Origin: Streptomyces turgidiscabies Car8
GTDB lineage: Bacteria > Actinomycetota > Actinomycetes > Streptomycetales > Streptomycetaceae
DNA length: 64,000 nt
Reading direction: 5' to 3'
Assembly (NCBI RefSeq): GCF_000331005.1
Contig: NZ_AEJB01000006.1
Coordinates: 1-64,000 of the forward strand
Part shown: positions 31,723 to 40,993 of the stretch, one piece after another
Position numbering within the stretch: position 1 is the stretch's first letter
How the letters are laid out: each line of letters starts with the position of its first letter
Notes under the pieces: generated by a model
The model's database searches: none
The model's input: the letters and a program-made list of their open reading frames with translations, nothing else
Told to the model about the DNA's origin: nothing
Position numbers and translations under genes: made by a program

Positions 31723-34700
31723 TCAGGTCCCGCACACCCGCCGGAACCCCGCGTCCGGGATGTACGTCCGCCACTGTTCCCGCGTCAGGCCGTGGCCCCC
31801 CGCCCGGCCGCAGACCTCCCGTACCGCGCCCGCCGGGTCGATCGAGTAGCGCTGGAGGGGGACATGGGCGCTCCCCGCGTACAGCGTCGCGCTGTCGGGG
31901 GCGAAGGCCAGGGTCGTGATCGCGTCGCCGGGGGTGGTCAGCGTGCCGCCCAGGGGCTGGCTGGTCGGGATGTCCCACAGCTGGAGGGTGCCCTGGTCTC
32001 CGGCGACCGCCAGAGTGCGGCGGTCGGGGCTGACGGCCAGCGCGCCGACTCCCTCCGGGCCCCCTTCGAGCGCCGTCGGGAACACGCTGCGCAGGACGCC
32101 CGTGCTGCGCCGGAGTTCGCCGTCCCACAGGGCGACGCGGCCGGACCAGTCACCCGCCGCCAGCAGGGAGCCGTCCAAGGAGAAGGCCAGGGCGCCGATC
32201 CGGGCGCCCTGGACGAGGCTGGGCGTCGTGACCTTGCCGGAGGGCGGGCGGACCGCGCGGTTGTCGCCTACGAGGAGCCGGCCGTCCGGACGGACGGCCA
32301 GGGGCATGCCCTCCAGCCCCTTGAGCACGCCGGTCCTGCGGTGCCGGGCGACGTCCCAGACCTCCTCGTCGAGTCTGCCGAGGTCCGATATACGGGTGGC
32401 GTAGAGGCGGTGTCCGGCCGGGCCCGGATGCAGTCCCACGACCACGTCGACAGAGCCGGCGTTCGGCAGGGACAGGGTGGTGCGGGCAAGGTGGCGTCCG
32501 ACGTCCCAGACCGTGATCGGCTGCGGCGCCGTCGCGACGCCGGGTGCGGAGATCCCGTACGCGAACGTCGTGCCGTCGGGGCTGAATCCCGTCAGGGAGA
32601 GTGTGCCCTGCGGGTCCACCGGCGTGGAGGGGTCGTCGGAGACGGGCGCGGGCGGGGACGGCAGGGGGCCCAGGTCGTGACCGTCTCGGGTGTCGAGGAG
32701 CCGGAAGCGGTAGTTGGCGCCGGTCGTGCGTTCGGCGGTGGCCAGCGTGTGACCGTCCGGGCTGAGCAGGACGCTGTCCGCCGGGTGTGCGCGCCAGACG
32801 GAAGTGGCCACCGGGCCGAGGTCGAGGGTGTGGACCGTGCGCTCCTCCAGATAGCGCAGGGCCGGACGGCGGCCGGGGACCCAGCTGAGGCCGTCCGAGA
32901 CGATCTGGTTGTTCAGGGCGTGCCGGAAGACGGGGGCCGTCGTCGTGCCGTCGAGGCGCCAGACCCGGACCTCGGTGTCGTCGGCCGTCGCCAGCAGCGC
33001 CCCGTCCGGGCTGAACACGGCGGAGTCCACCCCCAGCGACGGGATGTCGGCGACCTGGCGCCCGGTGCCCGTGTCCCAGACACGCAGGCCGGTGTTCCCG
33101 CTCGTCCCGGTGGATCCGTTGCCCTCGGGGCGCCGACCGGTGTCCGAGAGAACCGCGAACCGGCCGCCGCCCCCACCCCCGCCCGCGCCCGTGCCGCCGC
33201 CCCCTCCGAACACCACCGTCGAGTTCTCGTCGCAGAGTTTGCGCGAGCGCTCCCATGAGCCGTGCACGAGACGCCGGTCGTGGAGGTCCCACAGCTGCGG
33301 TGCCCGGCCGTTCGGGCAGAGGGCCACCAGCCGGCCGTCCGGCCCCGATGCCACGTCGGACAGGTCGGCCGCGCCGTGCGTCGTGTAGAGGAGGCGGCCG
33401 TCCGCGACCGACCGCAGCTGGACCCTGCCCGCGGCGGTGGTGGCGAGGAAGGTGGCACCGTCGGGGCTGAAGCGTACGTTCGTCCAGTCCGCCGCCAGGG
33501 AGGAGCCACGGGTCCGGTGCCGGGTCGCGGTGTCCCACAGCTGGATGCTGCTCGTCCCGCCGACGGCGAGCACGCGGGCACCCGGCCCGGCGGTGACGAG
33601 GGTGTCCGCGCCTTCCCCGGGAATGCGGCCCGAGGCGGTGCGCCGGCCGGTCGCCAGGTCCCAGGTCCGCCAGTCACCGCCGTCCGAACTGAGCAGCGTA
33701 CGGCCGGAGTCGAGGAGGAACCGGACGGTGTCGTCGGCCGTCGCGGGGTCGGTGAAAGTGCCCCGTTCGGGCTGGGCGAGGGAGCCGAGGAGGGCGCGCC
33801 GGGCCTCGGGCAGCGGCGAGACGCGCCAGGCCGCTACGCCCAGCAGCATCGCGGTGCGCGGGTCGGTCGTACGGAGGCCGTCGGCGACCTCGGCGATCCG
33901 GCGGGCCGCGTCGTCGGTGCGCCGCTCCTTGTTGTCCTCGGCCTGTGTCCAGGCGGCGAGGCCGATGAGGAGCGCCACCGCCAGTACGGCGGACAGCGCG
34001 CCGATGAGGGTGCGGGAGCGGCGGGCGGTCCGGGTCACGGCCCGGCGTTCCGCCTCGCGGGCCGCCAGGGCGGCCGTGAGGAACGCGCACTCCGGTGCCG
34101 TCAGCCCGCTGCGGTCGTCGGCGAACAGTTCCTCGGCGCGGACCAGGCGGCTGCCCCGGTAGAGGGCGCCGGGGTCTCGGTCGTGCTCCAGCCAGGCGCG
34201 GGCGGCCTCGGTGAGGCGCCGGTGGTGGCGCAGCCGCTCGCGGTCCTCCTCGATCCAGCCGCGCAGCCTCGGCCAGCAGGTGATCAGTGCCTCGTGGGCG
34301 AGCTGGACGCCGTCCTCGTCGACGGTGACGAGGCGGGCGTGGGCCAGCCGGTCCACCACCACGGGCACGTCGTCGCCGTTCCAGTCGTCGAGTTCGGCGC
34401 GGACCAGGGGGCGCCGGGTGTCGGCGTTGCCCTGGCCGGGCTCGATCAGGCGCAGCAGCAACTGGCGGGCGGTGCGCGCCTGGGCCCCGGACAGGCGGCC
34501 GTACACGTCCTCGGCGGTCGCGGCGATGGCGCCGAGGACACCGCCGACCGCCTCGTACCCCGCCAGGGTGAGCATGCGGCTGCGGCGGCGGCGCCAGGTC
34601 TCCAGGAGGGCGTGGGACAGCATGGGCAGCGCGCCCGGCTGGTCCTGGACCTCGTCGACGATGCGCGCGGTCAGCTCCCGTTCCACCAGCAGTCCGGCGG

Positions 34701-35550
34701 CCTGGGCCGGTCCGACGACCGCCTCGCGCAGCTCCTCCGCGTTCATCGGGCCGACCAGCAGACCCGCGCCGCGCAGGGCGTCGGCGAGTTCCCGGTGTTC
34801 GGCGCAGCGGGCGTAGAAGTCGGCGCGTACGGCGATGAGCACCCGCAGTCGGCTGTCCGGATTGCGGGCGGCGAGCAGCAGGTCGATGAAGTGGGAGCGC
34901 TCCCGCGTGTCACGACAGAGGGTGAAGACCTCCTCGAACTGGTCCACCACGACCCAGCTCTCCGGCTCGCCGTCCTTCGGGGTCAGCAGGTGGCCGTACG
35001 TCTGGGCGGGCCTGGCCCCCGGGGTGAGCACCCGAAGCGCGGCCGGGGCTCCGCGCCGCGCGATCTCCGCGCGCAGGTGGGGTATCAGTCCGGCCCGCAA
35101 CAGCGACGACTTCCCGCTCCCGGACGCCCCGAACACGACGGCGAACCGGTGGGTGCACACCAGCTCCCGCGCCTCCTCGACGAGCCGGTCCCGGCCGAAG
35201 AAGAGGGCGTGGTCGTCGGGTTCGAAGCGGGCCAGGCCGCGGTACGGGGGTGCCGCGTCCGACGCTTCCTCGCGCGGGGTCCCGGCGGCTTCCGCGTCGG
35301 CGTCCTTCCACCGGGGTTCCCACTCGCCGAGGTCGCCGCCACAGGCCCGTACGTAACCCTGGAAGACGGTGAACGAGGGCAGTTTCCGCCCGGCCGCCGC
35401 CTCGGACAGCGAGGTCACCGAGCAGCCGGCCACCTCGGTCATCGCCCGGTACGACGGCCCGCCCGCCGCCCTGCGCAGCTCGCGCAGGTCGTGCGCGAGC
35501 CGCTGCACGGGACCGGCGCCGGGGTCCAGCGGTCTTTCGGGACGCCCCAC
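31723..35550 (-). CDS. HTH-nSTAND-WD40 giant protein 1
   Basis: This 1275-residue protein has an N-terminal HTH (about 15-70: HDLRELRRAAGGPSYRAMTE). The STAND NTPase has Walker A GASGSGKSSLL near 138-148 and Walker B WVVVDQFEEVFTL, with downstream winged-helix segments (QLAHEALITCWPRLRGWI). One transmembrane span sits near residue 515 (ALSAVLAVALLIGLAAW). A C-terminal beta-propeller region of about 650 residues carries WD40-like units such as VRFSPDGATFLATT and LALWDGEL-type blades. STAND proteins are signal-triggered oligomerising switches, and some nSTAND proteins are antiviral. Here a membrane anchor separates the NTPase from the propeller. GTG 35550 is chosen by alignment to the paralogue at 36971. 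A Gly-rich insert lies near 33165-33215. Confidence 0.88.
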   Translation of the reverse strand: MGRPERPLDPGAGPVQRLAHDLRELRRAAGGPSYRAMTEVAGCSVTSLSEAAAGRKLPSFTVFQGYVRACGGDLGEWEPRWKDADAEAAGTPREEASDAAPPYRGLARFEPDDHALFFGRDRLVEEARELVCTHRFAVVFGASGSGKSSLLRAGLIPHLRAEIARRGAPAALRVLTPGARPAQTYGHLLTPKDGEPESWVVVDQFEEVFTLCRDTRERSHFIDLLLAARNPDSRLRVLIAVRADFYARCAEHRELADALRGAGLLVGPMNAEELREAVVGPAQAAGLLVERELTARIVDEVQDQPGALPMLSHALLETWRRRRSRMLTLAGYEAVGGVLGAIAATAEDVYGRLSGAQARTARQLLLRLIEPGQGNADTRRPLVRAELDDWNGDDVPVVVDRLAHARLVTVDEDGVQLAHEALITCWPRLRGWIEEDRERLRHHRRLTEAARAWLEHDRDPGALYRGSRLVRAEELFADDRSGLTAPECAFLTAALAAREAERRAVTRTARRSRTLIGALSAVLAVALLIGLAAWTQAEDNKERRTDDAARRIAEVADGLRTTDPRTAMLLGVAAWRVSPLPEARRALLGSLAQPERGTFTDPATADDTVRFLLDSGRTLLSSDGGDWRTWDLATGRRTASGRIPGEGADTLVTAGPGARVLAVGGTSSIQLWDTATRHRTRGSSLAADWTNVRFSPDGATFLATTAAGRVQLRSVADGRLLYTTHGAADLSDVASGPDGRLVALCPNGRAPQLWDLHDRRLVHGSWERSRKLCDENSTVVFGGGGGTGAGGGGGGGRFAVLSDTGRRPEGNGSTGTSGNTGLRVWDTGTGRQVADIPSLGVDSAVFSPDGALLATADDTEVRVWRLDGTTTAPVFRHALNNQIVSDGLSWVPGRRPALRYLEERTVHTLDLGPVATSVWRAHPADSVLLSPDGHTLATAERTTGANYRFRLLDTRDGHDLGPLPSPPAPVSDDPSTPVDPQGTLSLTGFSPDGTTFAYGISAPGVATAPQPITVWDVGRHLARTTLSLPNAGSVDVVVGLHPGPAGHRLYATRISDLGRLDEEVWDVARHRRTGVLKGLEGMPLAVRPDGRLLVGDNRAVRPPSGKVTTPSLVQGARIGALAFSLDGSLLAAGDWSGRVALWDGELRRSTGVLRSVFPTALEGGPEGVGALAVSPDRRTLAVAGDQGTLQLWDIPTSQPLGGTLTTPGDAITTLAFAPDSATLYAGSAHVPLQRYSIDPAGAVREVCGRAGGHGLTREQWRTYIPDAGFRRVCGT

Positions 35551-35678
35551 GGGATTACCACCATCCGGATGAAAACGATGTTCAGGTGGCCAATTTACGA
35601 TTCGTACCCCGGCGTCGTAAACCGCCCCTGATGTGGCGTTCACGACAGCGCCCGAAAGCAACCTTCCTGGTCTAGACC

Positions 35679-35722
35679 TTGACGTGCTCCGTTCACGGGA
35701 GCAGCCTGAGAGCGCTCTCAGA
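35679..35722 (+). promoter_or_regulatory. Promoter and LacI-type operator of the GH64 gene
   Basis: CTGAGAGCGCTCTCAG (35707-35722) is a 16-bp perfect palindrome. Its core TGAGAGCGCTCTCA differs by two symmetric bases from the Streptomyces CebR box TGGGAGCGCTCCCA. TTGACG (35679-35684) and CAGCCT (35703-35708) give -35 and -10 candidates with 18-bp spacing, so the operator covers the start point. Repression by a LacI-family beta-glucan or cello-oligosaccharide sensor is likely. Confidence 0.65.
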
Positions 35723-35754
35723 ACGATTGGCGGAGCGACACGAGGAGGACGAAC

Positions 35755-36978
35755 GTGTTTGCCCAAGAGAAAGTGCGGAGCGTACTGGTGCCCCTGGTCG
35801 CCGCGGCGGCCGTCGCGGCGGGGCTCACGGTGGCGGCCCCTGCGGCCCCCGCGTCAGGCGCGGAAGCCGCGGAAGCCGCGGTGCCCACGACCATCCCGCT
35901 CCAGTTCCGGAACAACTCCGGGCGCGGTGACCAGGTCTACGTCTACAACATCGGGACCCTGCTCTCGACCGGCCGGCAGGGCTGGGCGGACGCGAACGGC
36001 ACGTTCCACGCCTGGCCCGTCGGCGGCAACCCGCCGACGCCCGCGCCCGACGCGTCGATCGCCGGACCGGCGAACGGGTCGTCGATGACGCTCCGGATGC
36101 CGAAGTTCTCCGGCCGCGTCTACTTCTCCTACGGCCAGAAGCTCGTGTTCAAGCTGACCACCGGCGGCCTGGTCCAGCCCGCCGTGCAGAACCCCTCCGA
36201 CCCCAACGCGAACATCCTCTTCAACTGGACCGAGTACACCCTCAACGACGCCGGTCTGTGGATCAACAGCACGCAGGTGGACATGTTCTCGGCCCCCTAC
36301 GCCGTGGGCGTCAGGAACACCGCCGGCACCGTCAAGAACACCGGCCATCTGAAGGCGGGCGGCTACGCAGGGTTCTTCAACGCCCTGAAGGGACAGCCCG
36401 GCGGCTGGGCCAACCTCATCAGGACCCGGTCCGACGGCACGATCCTGCGCGCCCTCTCGCCGGGCCACGGCATCGAGTCCGGCGCCCTGCCGAGCACCGT
36501 CATGAACGACTACGTGGGCCGCGTGTGGACCAAGTACGCCGGCTCCACGCTGACGGTGACCCCGTTCGCCGACCAGCCGGGCACCAAGTACTACGGCCGG
36601 GTCTCGGGCAACGTCATGAACTTCACCAACGGTGCCGGCACTGTCGTCACCACCTTCCAGAAGCCCGACGCCGACAGCATCTTCGGCTGCCACAAGCTCC
36701 TGGACGCCCCGAACGACCTGGTGCGCGGCCCGATCTCCCGCACCCTGTGCGCCGGTTACAACCGTTCCACGCTCCTCACCAACTCCAGCCAGCCCGACAC
36801 GAGTTCGGCCGGCTTCTACCAGGACGCGGTGACCAACCACTACGCCCGGAAGATCCATGCCCAGATGGCCGACGGCACCGCGTACGCCTTCGCCTTCGAC
36901 GACGTCGGCCACCACGAGTCGCTGGTCAACGACGGCTCACCGCAGACGGCCTACATCACGCTCGACCCGTTCAGCTGA
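35755..36978 (+). CDS. Secreted GH64 beta-1,3-glucanase
   Basis: This 407-residue protein has a signal peptide (about residues 1-40, Ala-rich) and then a GH64 catalytic domain. It begins IPLQFRNNSGRGDQVYVYNI and includes the thaumatin-like part (NILFNWTEYTLNDAGLWINS) and TQVDMFSAPYAVGV, which holds the conserved acidic site. GH64 enzymes cut laminarin-type beta-1,3-glucan and release mainly laminaripentaose, attacking fungal and algal walls. No separate carbohydrate-binding module is present. GTG 35755 follows GAGGAGG. The 3' end overlaps the converging nSTAND gene by 8 bp. The operator at 35707 implies induction by glucan breakdown products. Confidence 0.9.
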   Translation: MFAQEKVRSVLVPLVAAAAVAAGLTVAAPAAPASGAEAAEAAVPTTIPLQFRNNSGRGDQVYVYNIGTLLSTGRQGWADANGTFHAWPVGGNPPTPAPDASIAGPANGSSMTLRMPKFSGRVYFSYGQKLVFKLTTGGLVQPAVQNPSDPNANILFNWTEYTLNDAGLWINSTQVDMFSAPYAVGVRNTAGTVKNTGHLKAGGYAGFFNALKGQPGGWANLIRTRSDGTILRALSPGHGIESGALPSTVMNDYVGRVWTKYAGSTLTVTPFADQPGTKYYGRVSGNVMNFTNGAGTVVTTFQKPDADSIFGCHKLLDAPNDLVRGPISRTLCAGYNRSTLLTNSSQPDTSSAGFYQDAVTNHYARKIHAQMADGTAYAFAFDDVGHHESLVNDGSPQTAYITLDPFS

Positions 36979-39900
36979 CGCACACCCGGCGGTACGCCAC
37001 GTCCGGAACGTATGTCCGCCACTGCTCCCGCGAGAGCTCGGCCCTCGTGCCCGCGCGGGCGCACACCCCGGCGATGGCGCGTTCCGGGTCGACGGCGTAC
37101 CGCTGGAGCGGGACGTGCGCGCTCCCCGCGTACAACGTGCCGCTGTCGGGGCCGAAGGCGAGGGTGTCGACCGGCTCGCCCGGTGTGGTCAGCGGTCCGC
37201 CCAGGGGCTGTTGGGTGGCGATGTCCCAGAGCTGGAGGGTGCCGGCGCCGCCGCCGACCGCGAGGGTGGCGCCGTCGGGGCTGACGGCCAGCGCGCTCAC
37301 CGCTTCCGGTTCCGCGCCCAGGGGAGCGGGGAAGACGTTGCGCAGGATGCCCGCACGGTCGCCCAACTCCCCGTCCCACAGGGCGACCCGGCCGGTCAGG
37401 TCGCCCGCGGCGAGGTGCGAACCGTCGGGGGAGAAGGCGAGGGCGCTGATCTGTTCGCCCTGGACCAGACCCTTGCCGGTGACCTTCCCCGTCTGGAGAT
37501 CCGCGGCGCGGTTGTCACCGACGAGGAGGCCGCCGCCCGGGTGCACGGTGAGGTGGCCGCTGGTGAGTCCGGTCAGGACGGTGGTCCTGCGGCCACCCGT
37601 TCCGGTGTCCCACGCCTCGTCGCGCGGGGCGCCCAGGACCGGCATCCGGGCCGCGTACAGGGTGGAGCCGCCGGGGCCCGGGGCCAGTGTGATCACCGGG
37701 GCGGCGGACTCCGGGGTCGCGAGTTCCAGGGTCGCCCGGACCCGGTCACGGGTGACGTCCCACACGGTGACGTGTTGCGGGGACGCCTCCCTGCCGAGCG
37801 CGGAGACACCGTACGAGAGCGTCTGGCCGTCGGGGCTGAACGCGAGGAGGGCCAGCGTGTCCTCGGGGACCACCGGGGTGGCGGGGTCGGCCGAGACGGG
37901 CGGGGGCGGGGAAGGGAGGGTGCGCAGGAGGCGGCCGTCGGAGGTGGCCCGGAGTTCGAAACGGTAGCGGGCGCCGGTGGTGCGTCCGGGGTTGAGTTCG
38001 GCGGTGGCGTACGTACGGGCGTCGGGGCTCACCCGTACCGCCGCACGCGCGTGGTGCCAGGCGGGGGTGACCGCCATCCCCAGTTCCAGGCAGTGGACGG
38101 CGCCGCCTTCGAGGTAGCGCAGGGTGGTGCGGCGGGCCGGGTCCCACGAAATCCCGTACAGGTGCTGGTTGTTGAGGGAGTGCCGGAACACCGGGGCCGC
38201 CGGGTCGGACAGCCGCCACACCCGGATCTCGGCGCCGCCCGCCGTCGCGAGGAAGGCGCCGTCCGGGGTGAACGCGGCCTGCCCCGCGCCCGGTTCGTCG
38301 AGGTGGGCGATCTCGCGGGCGGACGCGGTGTCCCACACCGTCACGCCGGACTCCGAGAGCGCGGCGAGCCGGTCGCCGCCGGCGCCGAACAGCAGGGCCG
38401 CCGCCTCCGCCTCCTCGCACAGGCCTCGGGCGCGGTCCCAGGGGCCGGGACGGGTGCGGTGGCGGGCGATGTCCCAGACCTGCGGGGAGCCGCCCTCGGG
38501 GCAGACGGCGACCAGGCGGCCGTCGGCGCTCACGGCCGGGGTCACCAGGCCCGCCGCCCGGCCCTCGAACAGCGTCCTGCCGTCGGTGACGGACCGCAGG
38601 CGTACCCGGTCGTCGTCGAGGTCGCTCACGACCTGGGCGCCCGCCGCGATGTCCGTGACGGAGGTGAGGGGGAGGGGGCGCGGATCGCCGGTCCAGCTGC
38701 CGGTGGCCGTGTCCCACAGGCGGATTCCGGTGTCCCCGGCGACCGCGAGGACCCGGGCGTCGGGGCCGGCCGCGACCACCTCGCCGGCCGGGAGCGGTCC
38801 GGAGCCGGTGCTGCGGGCCCCGGCAACGTCCCAGGTCCGCCAGGTGCGGCCGTCGGCGCTGAGCAGCGTACGGCCGGAGTCGGCGAGGAACCGCGCCGGG
38901 CCGTCACCGGGCGCCGGGTCGGTGAAGACGGCGTGTTCCGCCTGGGCGAGGGAGCCGAGCAGCGCCCGGCGGGCCTCCGGGAGCGGTGAGACACGCCAGG
39001 CGGCGACGCTCAGCAGCATCGCGGTGCGCGGGTCGGTCGTCCGCATCGCGTCGGCGAGGTCCGCGACCCGGCGGGCGGCGTTGTCGGTGTGGTGGCGCGC
39101 GTTGTCGGCGCCCAGGTGCCAGGCGGCCAGCCCGCCCAGCAGGGCCAGCGCCAGTACGGCGGACAGCGCGGCGACCAGCACACGGGAACGCCGGGTGGTG
39201 CGGGCGGCGGCCCGGGACTCCGCCCGCCGGGCCGCGAGCGCCGCGTCGAGGAACTCCCGCTCGGGCGGGGTGAGTCGGCCCCTTTCTGCGGCCGGTTCCC
39301 CGGCGAACAGTTCCTCGGCGCGGGCCAGTCTGCTGCCCCGGACCAGGGCGCCCGGGTCACGGTCGTGCTCCAGCCAGAGCCGGACCTCCTCGGCCAGCCG
39401 CCGGTGGTGGCCCAGCCACTCCCGGTCCGCCTCGATCCAGTCGCGCAGCCTCGGCCAGCAGGTGATCAGCGCCTCGTGGGCGAGCTGGACGCCGTCCTCG
39501 TCGACGGTGAGGAGCCGGGCGCGGGCCAGCCGTTCCACCACCACGGGCACGTCCGGGTCGGACGTCGACTCCGCCAGTTCGGCGCGGGTCAGCGGGCGCC
39601 GGGTGTCGGCGCTGCCCTGCCCCGGCTCGACCATCCGCAGCAGCAACTGCCGTGCGCAGCGCGCCTGGTCGGGAGTCAGCTGCCCGTACACCTCCTCCGC
39701 GCTCGCCGCGATCGCCCCGCGCACCCCGCCCGCCGCCTCGTACGCGGCCAGCGTCAGCAGCCGGCCCCGGCGCCGCCGCCAGGTCTCCAGCAGCACGTGC
39801 GACAGCATCGGCAGCGCGCCCGGCCGGTCGAGGACCTCGTCGACGATCCGCGCGGTCAGCTCCCGTTCGACCAGGAGCCCGACGGCCGCCGCCGGTCTGG

Positions 39901-40747
39901 TCACCGCCTCCCGCAGTTCGTCCGCCGTCATCGCCCCGACCAGCAGCCCGGCCCCGCCGAGCGCGTCCGCGAACTCCCGGTGCTCGGCGCAGCGGGCGTA
40001 GAAGTCGGCCCGTACGGACACCAGCACGCGCAGCCGGCTGTCCGGGGCGCGGGCGGCGAGCAGGAGGTCGACGAACCGGGCCCGCTCGGCGCGGTCGTGG
40101 CACAGGGTGAAGACCTCCTCGAACTGGTCGACCACCACCCAGCTCTCCGGCGCGCCCTCGGCCGGGCTCAGCAGCTGCCCGTACGTCTCGGCGGGCCGCT
40201 CCCCGGGCGTGAACACCCGCACCACGGCGGGGCCGGACCGCTGCCGCACCTGGCAGGCGCTCTCCTGCTGGAGGCGGGGTATCAGCCCGGCCCGCAGCAG
40301 CGACGACTTCCCGCTCCCCGACGCCCCGAACACCACCGCGAACCGGTGTTCCCGCACCAGCCGCAGGAGTTCGCCGACCAGTTCGTCCCGCCCGAAGAAC
40401 AGGTCCCGGTCGTCCGAGCCGAAGGGTGCCAGCCCCCGGTAGGGCGCCGAGGCCTCCCCGTCCTCGGCGCGGGCGGCGGCCGCCACCTGTGCCTCGGCGT
40501 CCTTCCAGCGCGGCTCCCACTCACCCGGATCACCCCCGCACGCCCGTACGTATCCCTGGACCACGGCGAGGGAGGGCAGCCGCTCCCCGCGCGCCGCCTC
40601 GGACAGCGTCGCCGCGGAGAACCCGGCGGCCTCGGCCATCCGCCGGTACGAGGGTGCGCCCGCCGTCCGCCGCAACTCCCGCAGCTCATGGGCGAACCGC
40701 GGTACGGGACCGGCCTGCGGGTCCACAGGTCTCTCGGGACGCCCCAT
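36971..40747 (-). CDS. HTH-nSTAND-WD40 giant protein 2
   Basis: This 1258-residue paralogue of the protein encoded at 31723-35550 has the same order. HTH comes first (HELRELRRTAGAPSYRRMAE), then STAND NTPase (Walker A GASGSGKSSLL near 138, Walker B WVVVDQFEEVFTL). A transmembrane span near 522 (ALSAVLALALLGGLAAW) precedes a long WD40-like propeller ending QWRTYVPDVAYRRVCVS. N-terminal halves are much more alike between the two than the propellers, which suggests the sensors diverged after duplication. ATG 40747 follows GGGGAGGG. It converges on GH64, with the last 8 bp shared. The function is unknown; signal-gated switching is the family expectation. Confidence 0.88.
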   Translation of the reverse strand: MGRPERPVDPQAGPVPRFAHELRELRRTAGAPSYRRMAEAAGFSAATLSEAARGERLPSLAVVQGYVRACGGDPGEWEPRWKDAEAQVAAAARAEDGEASAPYRGLAPFGSDDRDLFFGRDELVGELLRLVREHRFAVVFGASGSGKSSLLRAGLIPRLQQESACQVRQRSGPAVVRVFTPGERPAETYGQLLSPAEGAPESWVVVDQFEEVFTLCHDRAERARFVDLLLAARAPDSRLRVLVSVRADFYARCAEHREFADALGGAGLLVGAMTADELREAVTRPAAAVGLLVERELTARIVDEVLDRPGALPMLSHVLLETWRRRRGRLLTLAAYEAAGGVRGAIAASAEEVYGQLTPDQARCARQLLLRMVEPGQGSADTRRPLTRAELAESTSDPDVPVVVERLARARLLTVDEDGVQLAHEALITCWPRLRDWIEADREWLGHHRRLAEEVRLWLEHDRDPGALVRGSRLARAEELFAGEPAAERGRLTPPEREFLDAALAARRAESRAAARTTRRSRVLVAALSAVLALALLGGLAAWHLGADNARHHTDNAARRVADLADAMRTTDPRTAMLLSVAAWRVSPLPEARRALLGSLAQAEHAVFTDPAPGDGPARFLADSGRTLLSADGRTWRTWDVAGARSTGSGPLPAGEVVAAGPDARVLAVAGDTGIRLWDTATGSWTGDPRPLPLTSVTDIAAGAQVVSDLDDDRVRLRSVTDGRTLFEGRAAGLVTPAVSADGRLVAVCPEGGSPQVWDIARHRTRPGPWDRARGLCEEAEAAALLFGAGGDRLAALSESGVTVWDTASAREIAHLDEPGAGQAAFTPDGAFLATAGGAEIRVWRLSDPAAPVFRHSLNNQHLYGISWDPARRTTLRYLEGGAVHCLELGMAVTPAWHHARAAVRVSPDARTYATAELNPGRTTGARYRFELRATSDGRLLRTLPSPPPPVSADPATPVVPEDTLALLAFSPDGQTLSYGVSALGREASPQHVTVWDVTRDRVRATLELATPESAAPVITLAPGPGGSTLYAARMPVLGAPRDEAWDTGTGGRRTTVLTGLTSGHLTVHPGGGLLVGDNRAADLQTGKVTGKGLVQGEQISALAFSPDGSHLAAGDLTGRVALWDGELGDRAGILRNVFPAPLGAEPEAVSALAVSPDGATLAVGGGAGTLQLWDIATQQPLGGPLTTPGEPVDTLAFGPDSGTLYAGSAHVPLQRYAVDPERAIAGVCARAGTRAELSREQWRTYVPDVAYRRVCVS

Positions 40748-40993
40748 GAGCTCCACCCTCCCCATTCCTGGCCGGCACAGGAGCCACATCACAGGGAAAA
40801 ACGGTCCGAGCGCCATACCTGTTCACAACAAATACGGGCGGGGCGGTGAAGACGAACTCCCGACGACGGAATTGAACAGCCTGATGAAAGGGGTGCCAGT
40901 CAACTTTCCGGCTGCCACTGTCTGTCCTGCCACGCCGGACGCACGGCTCGACCGACCGTATTCCGGCACGACAAAAGTGGAGAGCACCCGCAC

